From Orychophragmus violaceus (lineage: Eukaryota > Streptophyta > Magnoliopsida > Brassicales > Brassicaceae): a DNA stretch of 64,000 nt. The DNA lies in the NCBI GenBank assembly GCA_030180135.1, contig CM058236.1, positions 7,337,357 to 7,401,356 of the forward strand, given 5' to 3'. The notes beneath the pieces were generated by a model that ran no database searches, was not told where the DNA came from, and worked only from the letters and a program-made list of their open reading frames with translations. Position 1 is the stretch's first letter. Each line of letters starts with the position of its first letter. Position numbers and translations under genes: made by a program. Positions 19,216 to 30,199 of the stretch are shown one piece after another.

Positions 19216-20864
19216 GTGGTATCAGAGCTATAGGTTCTGGTTTTTCTTGTTTAGATTCAAGTTTAGGATTGTTTTTCTTGTTTAAAAGTGTTTTGAATCA
19301 ACTACTGATAAGAGAAATCACTTAAGCAACAAGGAATTGAAACCTAAACACACATAAAATCGCAGAAACCAAGCTATATGATTTGGTAGAATGCGATTTT
19401 CAAAAGTCAGTATCGACTGCGATCGCATGGATCGATCGATACGATCGCATGGATCGGTCGATACAGTCTATCGGCTAACCCTGTTAACGCGTGAAAGCAT
19501 CGATCGATGCAGGATCGATGCAGGTTCGATATTGGTGCATCGACCGATGCGGTTGGTGCACATCGATCGACACGGTTAGGGTTTTGGCTCGGTTCAGTGC
19601 ATGCGTGAGAGCATCGATCGATACAGGATCGATGCACGATCGATGCAGGATCGATACTGATAGCATCGACCGATGTGGTTGATGGATCGATCGACACGGT
19701 TGGTTCATCGATCGACATGGTTGGTTTAAGGCTCGGTCTAATTTTGATTAAAATTAATTCGTCCTGGTTTAATAAACAGATTTAATAATTTTATTAAGTC
19801 TGGTTAAACCGGGACAAGAAATCCAATGTCGAAAGAATTATTGGATTTAGTGCCTAAACCAGGATTTTCTAATTTGATTTGGTTGGACCAAATAAATTGA
19901 GAAAATCCGGTTTAGTAAATAACTGGTTGACAATTGTGGTCATCGTAGTAATTAAAATTTGGTTAGACCAATTTTAATGAACCAGACCGGTTATGTCATT
20001 TAATTGGACAATTGGGTCATGTCTTGGACATAGACCAATTCTTGGGCCTCGGGCCAAGAAGTTAAAACAATTGGGCCAATTATTTGAGTCTTTCTTCAGA
20101 TTAATTTAAAATTTATTTTATAAAGAATATAAATCGATTTTAAATTAAAGTTTCCGATATTTTGAAATTAGAAAGTTTCTGAATTTATAGAAGTTTCTAG
20201 ATTTGCATGATTCGGATTTTAAGAAATTTCTAAAGTTAGAAAGTTTCCGGTTTTAGAAAGTTTCCAATTTTAGAAAGTTTCCAAAAATAGTAGGTTTCCA
20301 AAAATGGAAAGTTTCCCGAAATAGTAATCTTCTATTTTGGGAATGAATTTTTTAAATAAACCTACGAACCTCAAATAATATCAAGCGTTGGATGTCTTGT
20401 CCATTCTATGTCAGCTGTCGAAGCCCATTCAATTGTATTCATGGCCTTACAGTGTGAGGGTGTCTGCTTTTGCGTGGATAAGACGGTTTGTGATTCATAA
20501 ATGTCATTGGGAGTCCCAGACATTAATGATTACATGACTGTATAGTCTGGTTTTCTTGACTGGGCCATCGGGAGTCCCGGGCCTTGAGACATCAGAGTGG
20601 ATTGGGCCTCGGGCCCAGATTCACAACCAAGAGTTATATCACGGATATAATTAGCCGATATAGGGCTTACCGATATAAGCTAAGGTTTGGTGACGGCCAG
20701 TGGTCCACTTTAATCTTAGTTATATGTGGATCTTGGAATCATTATATTCTATTGAGGGTAACTTATGTTATTGAATATAATGCGTGATTAATCATATTAA
20801 ATTTAATACGAGATTAATCATATTGAACATATTAACTAAAATCCTTTTATCTTAATTTTCAGTT
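19216..20864 (+). other. Long leader of copia 1 with primer site, palindrome cluster and short repeats
   Basis: The primer site TGGTATCAGAGC (initiator-Met tRNA) is at 19217-19228. From about 19430 to 19715 there are at least nine CGATCG/CGGTCG/CGACCG palindromes, several 21-23 bp apart. AT-rich sequence with degenerate AGAAAGTTTCC repeats follows (about 20200-20330). The leader ends in a splice-acceptor-like TTTTCAG at 20862, two bases before the gag ATG. No coding sequence. Confidence 0.75.
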
Positions 20865-21884
20865 ATGACTAGCACAAACAATCAAAACACTTTCTCGATC
20901 CGGTCTGTCCTTAAGATGGACAAGCTGAACGGATCAAATTTCTTGACTTGGTCGCGGAACCTGAGGCTAGTCCTCAGACAGGAGAGAAAGGACTATGTCC
21001 TTGAGAGAGCTCTCCCCGTGAGGATCGGGTCCAATGCTTCTCATGCAGTATATGATGCTTGGAATAAGCATTATAATGATGCGGTAGATGTGCGTGGTCT
21101 GATATTGGCTACCATGGACTCAGACTTGCGGAAGCAATATGAGAACATGGAGTCGCCAATAGAGATGATCAGCAGCCTGAAATTGAAATTTCAGGAGCAG
21201 ATAAGAGTGGAGAGATACCAGTTGGTTAAGTCTCTCACTAGCTGCAAGCTACCAAATGATCATCCAGTAAGTCCTCATGTCAGTAAAATGATGGGTTACA
21301 TTGATAACCTGAGGAAACTGGATTATCCAGTTAGCCAAGAGTTGGCAACTGAGATCATTCTGCAGTCACTGCCGTCAAGCTATGATAAGTTCAGAAGGAA
21401 CTATATCAAGAAAGGCTTAACGAAGACGCTGACTGAACTGCATGATATGCTCAAGGCAGTTGAGCCAAACGTGAAGAGTACCCTGTACAATCTCATGTAT
21501 GAGAAGGGTAGGTTTACTAAACCTAATGCTGACAAGGGTGAAGACAAAGTTGTCCAGATTTTGAATCATGGCAAGCGTGTGTCTTCTGAGCCCGAGTCAG
21601 ATACCTCTTACGTTGGTAAGTGCTGCTACTGTAAGGAGACAGGGCATTGGAAGAGAAATTGCATTAAATTCATGGAAGATGATGAGGAGTTGAAGTTGAT
21701 GTATGAGACTACTTCCTCAGGTATTCATGTTATTACTTCAAGTTCTACCTTAAAGGTATTGGATACTAGTTGTGGCACTGATATTTGTAATAATATGCAG
21801 AGCCTAAGCAACAGTAGAACGTTGAAGGAAGGGCAAGTGAAACTACATGTCTGGAAGGAGCTTGGGATGCTGCCTCAGCCGTAG
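20865..21884 (+). CDS. Gag of copia element 1, 339 aa
   Basis: Copia-type nucleocapsid precursor. The N-terminus has the copia gag opening (LNGSNFLTW near aa 25) followed by the UBN2-like helical core (about aa 40-200, VRGLILATM, LPSSYDKFRRNY). A CCHC zinc knuckle CCYCKETGHWKRNC lies near aa 252-265 and would bind RNA. The frame continues about 75 residues past the knuckle and stops, with no protease following. It is clearly homologous to the gag at 57095-58000. ATG 20865 is chosen because homology begins there and a splice-acceptor-like site precedes it by two bases. An open gag beside a ruined pol suggests selection on Gag. Confidence 0.88.
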   Translation: MTSTNNQNTFSIRSVLKMDKLNGSNFLTWSRNLRLVLRQERKDYVLERALPVRIGSNASHAVYDAWNKHYNDAVDVRGLILATMDSDLRKQYENMESPIEMISSLKLKFQEQIRVERYQLVKSLTSCKLPNDHPVSPHVSKMMGYIDNLRKLDYPVSQELATEIILQSLPSSYDKFRRNYIKKGLTKTLTELHDMLKAVEPNVKSTLYNLMYEKGRFTKPNADKGEDKVVQILNHGKRVSSEPESDTSYVGKCCYCKETGHWKRNCIKFMEDDEELKLMYETTSSGIHVITSSSTLKVLDTSCGTDICNNMQSLSNSRTLKEGQVKLHVWKELGMLPQP

Positions 21885-23604
21885 GGTTTTTCACTCATAG
21901 ATCCCTTTGAGGCTTGGTTTTGTATTAAGTAATTGCTACAATGTACCTGCTTTGAGCAGAGTTGTCTTTCATTTTCTTGTAAGAATTTGAATGTTTTTCA
22001 TTTTGATAAAAGACAAGTTTTGTTCTTTTGATCTTAATGAAATATTAATTGTAGCACCCTATTCATGGAATGGGTTTTATATCTTAAACCAAAGAGTGCC
22101 TAAATGTAACATAAATACCGAATTGGTTTAAATCTGATGAATTGAACCTGATTTTTCTTGGCATAAAGTCTTGGTCATATAGAGTAAGTCGAATTCAGAA
22201 ATCCCATAGTCATGGACTGTTGGGCTCATTTGATAAAATATCTTATGAGACTTGAATTCTGTTTACTAGACCAAAAAGTAAAGGGCCTATCTTAGCCGAG
22301 CTAGAGAAAGGCCCAAAGGCTTATTGGACCTGGAACATACTCATGTATGTGGCCCAATGAGCAGTAATGCAAGAGAAAAATCTCCTGTACTTCATTGTCT
22401 CTACTGATTACTTCAGTGAGTGTGACTGTGTTCATTTGATGAGACACAAGTCGGAATTCTTTGACATGGTCGAAAGAGTTCCAGAATGAAGTATAGGATC
22501 TGAATGACAAAAGTATTAAGACTCTGGATTAAATCACGAGTGAGAATACTTAAGTCATTGATTGTGTGATCATCTGAATGAGTGTGAAATCGTTTCACAG
22601 CTCATTTCTCCAGAAAACCTGAAGGTGTTTCTGTGAGAAAGAATCAGATCTTATTAGAAATGATTAAAGATGAGTCACACGAATCTTCCATGATATTATT
22701 TAAGAATAACGCTCTAAATTATCTAAGTTTACGCTGAAATAGTTCCACCAATATCAGTTGAAAGACACCACGTAAATGTGGATTGGAATCTATCCAAATT
22801 CGTCTTTACTGAGTATTTGTAGTTGTGCTACTTCGCTGGTTGTCCTAGGGAAACCAAGGCTTGTTACTTTTACGTCCATTCTGTTTTCTAAGAAGGGAAG
22901 TTAATTTCCAAGAAGAACAGTGGGAGTAACTTGTAAAACTCGAAGAAATTCGAGAAATACAGGAGGCTGCTTAACCTGTTGAGGGAGAGCAGCAGAAGGA
23001 TTTACAGATTTCTGTAGAATCTACACCTGTGGATCATGGAGTTCGCAGATATGAATGAATCAGTTACTAATCCGAGAGTGATTTCTTGTCATTAGTTGAA
23101 CCTGATAATCATTGATATCTGCACCTGTGGAGCCTGAAGTTCGCAGATATGAATGAATCAGTTACTAATCCGAGAGTGATTTCTCGTCATTAGTTGAACC
23201 TGATAATCATTGAAAGTTCGCATGATCTGATGATCATTGAAAGCGACGAATCTGCGAAATTCAAAGAAGCGAAAGTGAGCCCGGACTCCGAAAAATTACA
23301 TTTTATGTAAGTTAGCTTCATCGATCCATTCATGGATGGAAGCAAACATATCGGAGTTGGAATCTTCGTTCTGTTGAAGTAGTCAAGGTTTTGACTTGAA
23401 CAGGAACGAAGCGGAACTGTGTGTTTACTAATAGATAAGTGGGAGCAATATTGCATTTCGCATAGTGTATGTCGATGACATACTGATTCTCGGATATAAC
23501 GTCCCAATGCTGCAGTCGGTAAAGGACTGGCTTGGGAGTTGGTTTTATGATTGACATGGGTAAAACCACGTAGTTCTTGGATTTTGGATCTAAAGATAGA
23601 GATC
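21885..23604 (+). pseudogene. Decayed pol of copia 1, left part, with a conserved noncoding module
   Basis: About 21900-22090 is noncoding but strongly similar to 58100-58260 of copia 2 (both contain GATAAAAGACAAGTTTTGT). Farther on, broken RT-like segments appear; near 23464-23500 the RT catalytic motif YVDDILILG can still be read, followed within 70 bp by a frame break. No protease or integrase is recognisable. The segment ends at the nested insertion in AGATC, its target duplication. Confidence 0.65.
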
Positions 23605-24802
23605 TGATAGGTCAAGAATTAATCCCTATACTAAACTGCAAGTGTACAGCAATGTCAAAGTAGTATATAGGGTTATCGAATCCACAGGGACACTTGGTCT
23701 CAAGAGAATCAAACCGTAGGGAATGAATACTAGAAATAAGCAATGTGATTGTATTGAAAATAGTGCAAGAAAGTAAATCAGTAGCAGAGATTATTGGTTG
23801 TGAAAGCAAGTAATTAAAAGCGTCAAACCTAGGGTATTCTCAGGAAATCAGACTAGCAGACAGTTCATTCAGCAAGGATCTAATTAAGCACAGTTCTAGA
23901 ACTCAAAACACAGATATAGAATTAACCAAATTCCTTTGCGATAATTCTCTAAGTCTAAGTGCAGCAAACCAAACTTCCGTTTGCGAGAACTAACAGATTA
24001 AACTAGCATTAAGCTCGAGTTTGATATGTTCACAATTATCCTAAACCAAACTTTCGTTTGCGCAAAGTTTAATTGCCCAATTTAATTAGTTCAGATTCCT
24101 AAACCCCACTTCCGTGACGTATTTAGCAACCTAAGATCTAGATTCTAATTGATCAGGTTAGAACTAGCTTTAAGCACAATTAAATTGAAGAACAGATATA
24201 GTTTGAATCCTTAACTGAAATTGAACAAGTCTAGCAAGTCATGAAATCCTATGTGAGAAACCCTAAGTCTAACTAGGAATCTACTCAGACATAGATAATG
24301 AAAACATGATCATATGATAAGTAAATTGCATAAAAGAATAAGAGTAAAAGGGGTTCGAAATCTTCTCCAAATACAGATGATGAATTAGGTTCAGATCAGC
24401 CCCAAAAGCTCTAAAAATCCTCTGCTCTTAATTATGAAAGTGTATCCAATAAAAACTCTAAAAACTCTATTATATAGGCATAATCTCGGCCAGGGGCTTC
24501 TTTGTAAATATCAGGAACTTCTGGATCAAAGTGCAATATCTTGATTCTTCTAAACCGCCGAGCTTTTGGCCCATCTCGCTGGTGCAACGATCGTTGCTAG
24601 AGTGCAACGATCGACACCTTTCTCTGTTTCGGACAGTGAACTCTATCTCTCGGCCAATCACTCCAAAAATCTCCAAAATGCTCCATAATCTCCAATTTAG
24701 CTCCCAACCTGATTATACCTGTAAAAGACTCTAAACAAAGACAAAAGACACTAAAACACATCTATATCATGGCCTAAAACTAGTAAAAACCATGATATAT
24801 CA
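23605..24802 (-). repeat. 3' LTR of element LTR-B
   Basis: On the minus strand it runs TGATATATCATGG...CTATCA, resembling the LTR of 58-5181 at both ends and throughout. It holds a TATATAGG-like box near 24471 and a palindrome pair with centres 24600.5 and 24620.5, upstream of that box on the minus strand. Confidence 0.93.
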
Positions 24803-26173
24803 ACTCCCCCACACTTAGCCTTTGCTTGCCCTCAAGCAAAACATAGAACTAAAACATGGTGAAGAGGTTTGAAAACTCTTCAGAAACTCATTTCATCTTA
24901 GAAGCTACAATACTCAGATTCCCCTTAGTAAACCACTGAAAGAATCAATCACAGGATATCAAGACCAACATGTACTTCCCCCACACTTAGCAACTGTCCT
25001 AGGTAAACTCCACAATCACATTCAAGCATTCAAATTCTCCCTACTGACTTCTGCAAGTATTTAAGTGCGGTCTCACCTAAGGAGTATCGATCTAAAGGCA
25101 CATGGATTCTTACCTAATCAGCTCTAGACCACCATACTATCTTTCTCTAGTCCCTTTCTTCTCTTTCCCTTCTTTAACAACTGATTTTTCCCCACTGGGT
25201 ATCATTTTATTTTTTTTATCAGTGTTCTTCCCGTTATGGGGTGTACTTTGGACACATTCCATGGATCACATGAGAGATAATAGTGTTTGCTACTATTCTC
25301 ATGACCACTTCGGAGTTACTAACTCATCCTCAGTTTATTATCTTTTTTTTTTTTTTTTTAATTTATAGAAGGGGAGAAGGGAACTAAATAGGACAGGTTT
25401 ACAGGCTGTGTCAGAACTAACAGGGAATCCGACATAAAGTATACCAAGCCCTTAGGTGAGAAAATCTAAGTCAGTATTAGGGGTGAAGTCAGTAAAAGGA
25501 TCCTCTGATACCTGAAGTGATGTGGGTGTTCCCAGTAGGTTGATCCGTGTCTGAGTTTTCTAACAGTCAGAGATAGATCCTGCAACTTCATCCCAATGGT
25601 TACTTAAGTTCCTGCAAGTTTTGTAAATCTCCTCCGAAAATCATAGTTTCTTACTTAAACAATTTTGACTCAATAAAACAAAAAATTTTGAAAAACGGAC
25701 TGACTCTTAAGAAAACAGAAAGATAAACGTCAGTAGCACCTCCCCCACACTTAAGACACACTGTCCCCAGTAGTGTCCAGCGAAGGATCGGTAAAAAGAA
25801 AATAAAATAAATTGAAAAGGTGAAATCATGTCTGTCGGGTTACCTCTGTCGCACAGCATCGATCGGTGCATTAGATGCATCGACCGTTACTTGGCGATTT
25901 TCGTGTATGGTCGATCGTTGCTCAGGACCGCAACGATCGCTGCAATGCGATTCATTTCGTGTTGTGACGATCGATGCATAAATGCATCGATCGCTACACT
26001 GCGATTTAATCCGAGACCTGCAAACATGACTGCACCAGAAACAAAAACAAACGTAAAATCCTAACAAAAACACCAAAAATTAAAAAGAAAAACACCAGTA
26101 CCTAATGGTGGGTTGCCTCCCACCCAGCGCTTGTTTAAGGTCAATAGCTTGACCGGACGCGCAAGGTTTTTTT
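24803..26173 (-). other. Noncoding 3' region of LTR-B
   Basis: Read on the minus strand after the gag stop: hairpin GTGGGAGGCAACCCAC (26123-26108), six palindromes with centres at about 25990, 25970, 25936, 25914, 25883 and 25862, then three polypurine modules AAGTGTGGGGGA (near 25752, 24989 and 24817), the last abutting the LTR. The whole arrangement repeats that of 2681-4013. Plus-strand frames here (for example 25102-25368) are coincidental. Confidence 0.75.
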
Positions 26174-28738
26174 TCAAGTGCCAGAAGATCCTGACAGAGA
26201 CTTTTTCTGTCTCTGTTCAAGTCTCCTCATCCATGGTGGAGAATAGGCTGTTGCAGAATGCTTCAGTCCAAGAAAAGATGGAGTAAAATGCGCTCCAGGA
26301 TCTATTATCACAGTCTCATTCAGCTGCTCATCATCTGCTTCCAAGATCTTGAAAGTCTGTCCATCTATCAGTGGCTTCCGCAGCTTCTCCATCTCATATC
26401 GCAGTGTCTCATCTCCCAGGTGGAGGTCTATTAGACTCTGTCTAACATCAATCACAGCTCCTGCTGTAGCCAAGAATGGTCTCCCAAGCAATAAAGCTTC
26501 ATCCGGATCGCAGGCATATTTCAGCACAAGGAAGTCCGTTGGAACTAAGTAGTTTCCAACTCTTACCGGAATACCCATAAGGAGTCCTTCAGGAACTCGC
26601 ATGGACTGATCAGCTAGGATAAGACGTGTCCTAGTAGGAGCAAAATCCAACATACCCAGCTTCTCTGCCACAGAGTAAGGCATTATGCTCCCAGCAGCTC
26701 CTAAATCACACAGAGAACGCCTAAAACTATCTTCAAAGATAGAACAATCAAGTACAAAGACTCCAGGATCAGGCAGTTTCTTTGGGACCTTAGTTAACAG
26801 AACATCACTAATATGCTGAGGAACTACTATCACCCATTCTCTTAGCTCTTCATCTAATGGCAACATCTTGTTCAAATATTTCTGAACACATGGATGATAA
26901 GGTGGATCATCAGATGATGGAATTTCTTCCAAGTCTTCACCATTCTTTTCTAGCCTTTTCAGCTCTTCAATCTCTTGTTTAATCACTTCAGACACCTTGG
27001 GACTGTGCCAAATAGCTCGTGCATAAACATCTTCTGGAGTGATTTCAGATGTATCAGGGAATAGGCGGGCTAGTTCTGCATCAATCTCATTTTCATCCCA
27101 CGGATTCTCTGCTTGTTCACGACCTGCATCGATCGATGCCAGAGGTGTATCGATCGTTGCATCGCGATCATCACAACTTCCACCCGAGAGTTTTTCACAG
27201 AAATCCGAAAATTCCTCCTCAGTCACCAACTCAGCCGTACTTAGCTCAAATTTCTCCCCTAGGTAAGATCCATCATTAATCATTACAGACCAGGCCTTAA
27301 TATGAGTGTCTGCAACTCCTTTTCCTTTCAGTGAGCTGGACATCTGATTCACCTGAGTGTCCAACTGCTTCATGTGAGTGCTCAATGTCTCAAACTTCCC
27401 ATTGAGGTCCTGATAGACAGCGTCCAGCTTCTTGTTGTTGTCTACAGAAAGCTTGGTTTGACTTTCCATCAGTTGTTCCATCATAGCCTCCATTTTGCTC
27501 TCATGTGCTGTAGGTGCAGGAGGAGTCTGATAAGATGTAGATCCATAGGTTCTCTGATTACCCTGTCCATAGGTCTTTTGAAAACCACCAGATTGTCCTC
27601 CATTTGAGAATCTGTTCCCCTGTTGATTGTTAAATCTATTACCTTGGAAACCGGAACCTCCTATGAAATTCACTTCTTCTTCCTGAGTGTCCTCCTCAGT
27701 CTGAGTCACCTCCACATCTTGGGCAAAGTGGACAGCTTTCTTATTTGTCAGGAGATTGAAAACTGTGTCCAATCTGGATCTAATATTAGCTATATCAGAA
27801 TTCTCTACAGTTCCACCAGATCTCTTCCTCCTTTCATCCATTGTTTTGCAACTATTGCTGCCAATCAGGTTCTCTATCAACCGTTTAGCTTGTGTAGGAG
27901 TTCTGGTGCTGAAATTTGCATCACTGGAATTATCTAGCGCAGTCTGATAAGGGAGATCTATGCCTCTGAAGAAAATACCTATCAGCTGTACTTCTGTGAA
28001 TCCATGGTGTGGACAATCACGCTGATATTTCTTAAATCTCATCCATGCAGTTGTCAAAGGCTCCACAGCTCCTTGGGAAAAAGTGAGTATGTCCTGTCTG
28101 GACTGATCTGAGCGCGCAGCATCGTAGAAGTGGCGCAGGAACTCACTCTTTAAGGCTGTCCAAGTAGTATACTGACCAGGTGCCAGTTGTCTCAGCCATG
28201 CACTAGCGTCTCCAGCAAGACTGTGCGGAAATAGCTTAAGGAACAGATAGTCCGGGCATACTCCTTCATATTTCATGCCAGTGACTATGTCCTCAAACTT
28301 GTCAATGTGATCCATAGGCTGCTCTGATTGAAGACCATGAAAAGCAATCTGCCTCATCAGTTGGTAGTAGATAGTTTTTACCTCAAAATCATTCCTTTCG
28401 AAGGCAGGAAGCACTAGAGCTGCTCGGTTTGCATGAAACTCATCAGGTCTATTGTAATCAGCTAGTGTCCTCTCATGAACTACCATCTCTCTACCTTGTG
28501 GCTCAACTTCATCAGGGATCACTCCTCCCTCAGCATCAATCCTTTGCCCAGCAGCATTGTAAGGATTGTTCTCTGGATCCCTCAAGATTCCATCAGCATC
28601 TGGTATCAAGATCAAGCGTTCTTGTACCATTCTTTCTCTCTTTTCTCTTCTAATAGTCCTCTCTAGACGTCCAAGTTCTTCTAGGTTGAGATTAACTAAG
28701 CTCGAGTTTGGATTACTTCGAGTGTTCTGCGTTGGCAT
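26174..28738 (-). CDS. Athila-like gag-protease protein, 854 aa
   Basis: The first ATG of the frame is at 28738; the frame itself extends a little farther upstream through a TTG and a palindrome pair. The N-terminal third contains a Retrotrans_gag core (KTIYYQLMRQIAFHG, LKLFPHSLAGDASAWL, FLRHFYDAA, roughly aa 115-260) that forms the particle. A Gln/Gly-rich linker follows, then a coiled coil (MEAMMEQLMESQTK) and, near aa 640-790, a retropepsin-like domain in which the catalytic motif reads LCDLGAAGSIMP, the DLGA form used by Athila proteases. The C-terminus ends in a PPWMRR tail shared with LTR-A. No knuckle is evident. Two palindromes are embedded in the coding sequence near 27127-27160. Intact over its length, it could supply Gag to itself and to LTR-A. 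Confidence 0.88.
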   Translation of the reverse strand: MPTQNTRSNPNSSLVNLNLEELGRLERTIRREKRERMVQERLILIPDADGILRDPENNPYNAAGQRIDAEGGVIPDEVEPQGREMVVHERTLADYNRPDEFHANRAALVLPAFERNDFEVKTIYYQLMRQIAFHGLQSEQPMDHIDKFEDIVTGMKYEGVCPDYLFLKLFPHSLAGDASAWLRQLAPGQYTTWTALKSEFLRHFYDAARSDQSRQDILTFSQGAVEPLTTAWMRFKKYQRDCPHHGFTEVQLIGIFFRGIDLPYQTALDNSSDANFSTRTPTQAKRLIENLIGSNSCKTMDERRKRSGGTVENSDIANIRSRLDTVFNLLTNKKAVHFAQDVEVTQTEEDTQEEEVNFIGGSGFQGNRFNNQQGNRFSNGGQSGGFQKTYGQGNQRTYGSTSYQTPPAPTAHESKMEAMMEQLMESQTKLSVDNNKKLDAVYQDLNGKFETLSTHMKQLDTQVNQMSSSLKGKGVADTHIKAWSVMINDGSYLGEKFELSTAELVTEEEFSDFCEKLSGGSCDDRDATIDTPLASIDAGREQAENPWDENEIDAELARLFPDTSEITPEDVYARAIWHSPKVSEVIKQEIEELKRLEKNGEDLEEIPSSDDPPYHPCVQKYLNKMLPLDEELREWVIVVPQHISDVLLTKVPKKLPDPGVFVLDCSIFEDSFRRSLCDLGAAGSIMPYSVAEKLGMLDFAPTRTRLILADQSMRVPEGLLMGIPVRVGNYLVPTDFLVLKYACDPDEALLLGRPFLATAGAVIDVRQSLIDLHLGDETLRYEMEKLRKPLIDGQTFKILEADDEQLNETVIIDPGAHFTPSFLGLKHSATAYSPPWMRRLEQRQKKSLSGSSGT

Positions 28739-28996
28739 AAACTGTCTGTAATCGTCCAGCAACGATCGATGCTATCAGTGCAACGATCGATTCAATCTCA
28801 AATCGCTTAGCAGCGATCGATGCAAGGGTGCAACGATCGATGCAAGGCGAAATTCGTACCTGCGACAGAGAGAAACAGAGAAAAAGTTAGCAAAAAAAAC
28901 GAAAAACAAAAACAAAAAACGAAAAATTTCTAGTAAAACCCTAAGTTCGGTCCTATCGAAGACTCAAAGAGTTCCCCGGCAACGGCGCCAAAAACT
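28739..28996 (-). other. Leader and tRNA-Asp primer site of LTR-B
   Basis: The primer site is 28973-28990 (minus-strand TGGCGCCGTTGCCGGGGA), 6 bp from the LTR. Between it and gag lie four palindromes with centres 28836.5, 28816.5, 28786.5 and 28765.5 (spacings 20, 30, 21), in the same position relative to the primer site as the four sites at 1378-1448 in LTR-A. Confidence 0.85.
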
Positions 28997-30194
28997 TGAT
29001 AGGTCAAGAATTAATCCCTATACTAAACTGCAAGTGTACAGCAATGTCAAAGTAGTATATAGGGTTATCGAATCCACAGGGACACTTGGTCTCAAGAGAA
29101 TCAAACCGTAGGGAATGAATACTAGAAATAAGCAATGTGATTGTATTGAAAATAGTGCAAGAAAGTAAATCAGTAGCAGAGATTATTGGTTGTGAAAGCA
29201 AGTAATTAAAAGCGTCAAACCTAGGGTATTCTCAGGAAATCAGACTAGCAGACAGTTCATTCAGCAAGGATCTAATTAAGCACAGTTCTAGAACTCAAAA
29301 CACAGATATAGAATTAACCAAATTCCTTTGCGATAATTCTCTAAGTCTAAGTGCAGCAAACCAAACTTCCGTTTGCGAGAACTAACAGATTAAACTAGCA
29401 TTAAGCTCGAGTTTGATATGTTCACAATTATCCTAAACCAAACTTTCGTTTGCGCAAAGTTTAATTGCCCAATTTAATTAGTTCAGATTCCTAAACCCCA
29501 CTTCCGTGACGTATTTAGCAACCTAAGATCTAGATTCTAATTGATCAGGTTAGAACTAGCTTTAAGCACAATTAAATTGAAGAACAGATATAGTTTGAAT
29601 CCTTAACTGAAATTGAACAAGTCTAGCAAGTCATGAAATCCTATGTGAGAAACCCTAAGTCTAACTAGGAATCTACTCAGACATAGATAATGAAAACATG
29701 ATCATATGATAAGTAAATTGCATAAAAGAATAAGAGTAAAAGGGGTTCGAAATCTTCTCCAAATACAGATGATGAATTAGGTTCAGATCAGCCCCAAAAG
29801 CTCTAAAAATCCTCTGCTCTTAATTATGAAAGTGTATCCAATAAAAACTCTAAAAACTCTATTATATAGGCATAATCTCGGCCAGGGGCTTCTTTGTAAA
29901 TATCAGGAACTTCTGGATCAAAGTGCAATATCTTGATTCTTCTAAACCGCCGAGCTTTTGGCCCATCTCGCTGGTGCAACGATCGTTGCTAGAGTGCAAC
30001 GATCGACACCTTTCTCTGTTTCGGACAGTGAACTCTATCTCTCGGCCAATCACTCCAAAAATCTCCAAAATGCTCCATAATCTCCAATTTAGCTCCCAAC
30101 CTGATTATACCTGTAAAAGACTCTAAACAAAGACAAAAGACACTAAAACACATCTATATCATGGCCTAAAACTAGTAAAAACCATGATATATCA
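28997..30194 (-). repeat. 5' LTR of element LTR-B
   Basis: The 1198-bp partner of 23605-24802 at an offset of 5392. I see no difference between the two. The palindrome pair recurs at centres 29992.5 and 30012.5. Confidence 0.93.
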
Positions 30195-30199
30195 AGATC

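Larger units (their letters stand above)
23605..30194 (-). mobile_element. Complete Athila-like element with gag-protease only (LTR-B)
   Basis: Two LTRs of 1198 bp (23605-24802 and 28997-30194, identical as far as I can read) are flanked by AGATC at 23600-23604 and 30195-30199. On the minus strand the order is LTR, tRNA-Asp primer site (28990-28973), gag-protease frame (28738-26174), 1.4-kb noncoding 3' region with polypurine tracts, LTR. No RT, RNase H or integrase is present, so it is a terminal-repeat element with gag (TR-GAG type) that needs enzymes in trans. Identical LTRs make it probably the youngest insertion in the window, consistent with its nested position inside copia 1. LTR-A at 58-5181 is a close relative with further gag loss. 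Confidence 0.95.

Noticed and set aside
19391..19718. Overlapping frames on both strands over the copia 1 leader
   Set aside because: They are open only because the palindromic repeats lack stops; the residues are repeats of SID, DRC and HRS type.
25102..25368. Plus-strand frame in LTR-B similar to the minus frame 3433-3720 in LTR-A
   Set aside because: Both lie antisense in the noncoding 3' region of related elements; the similarity reflects shared DNA and not a gene.
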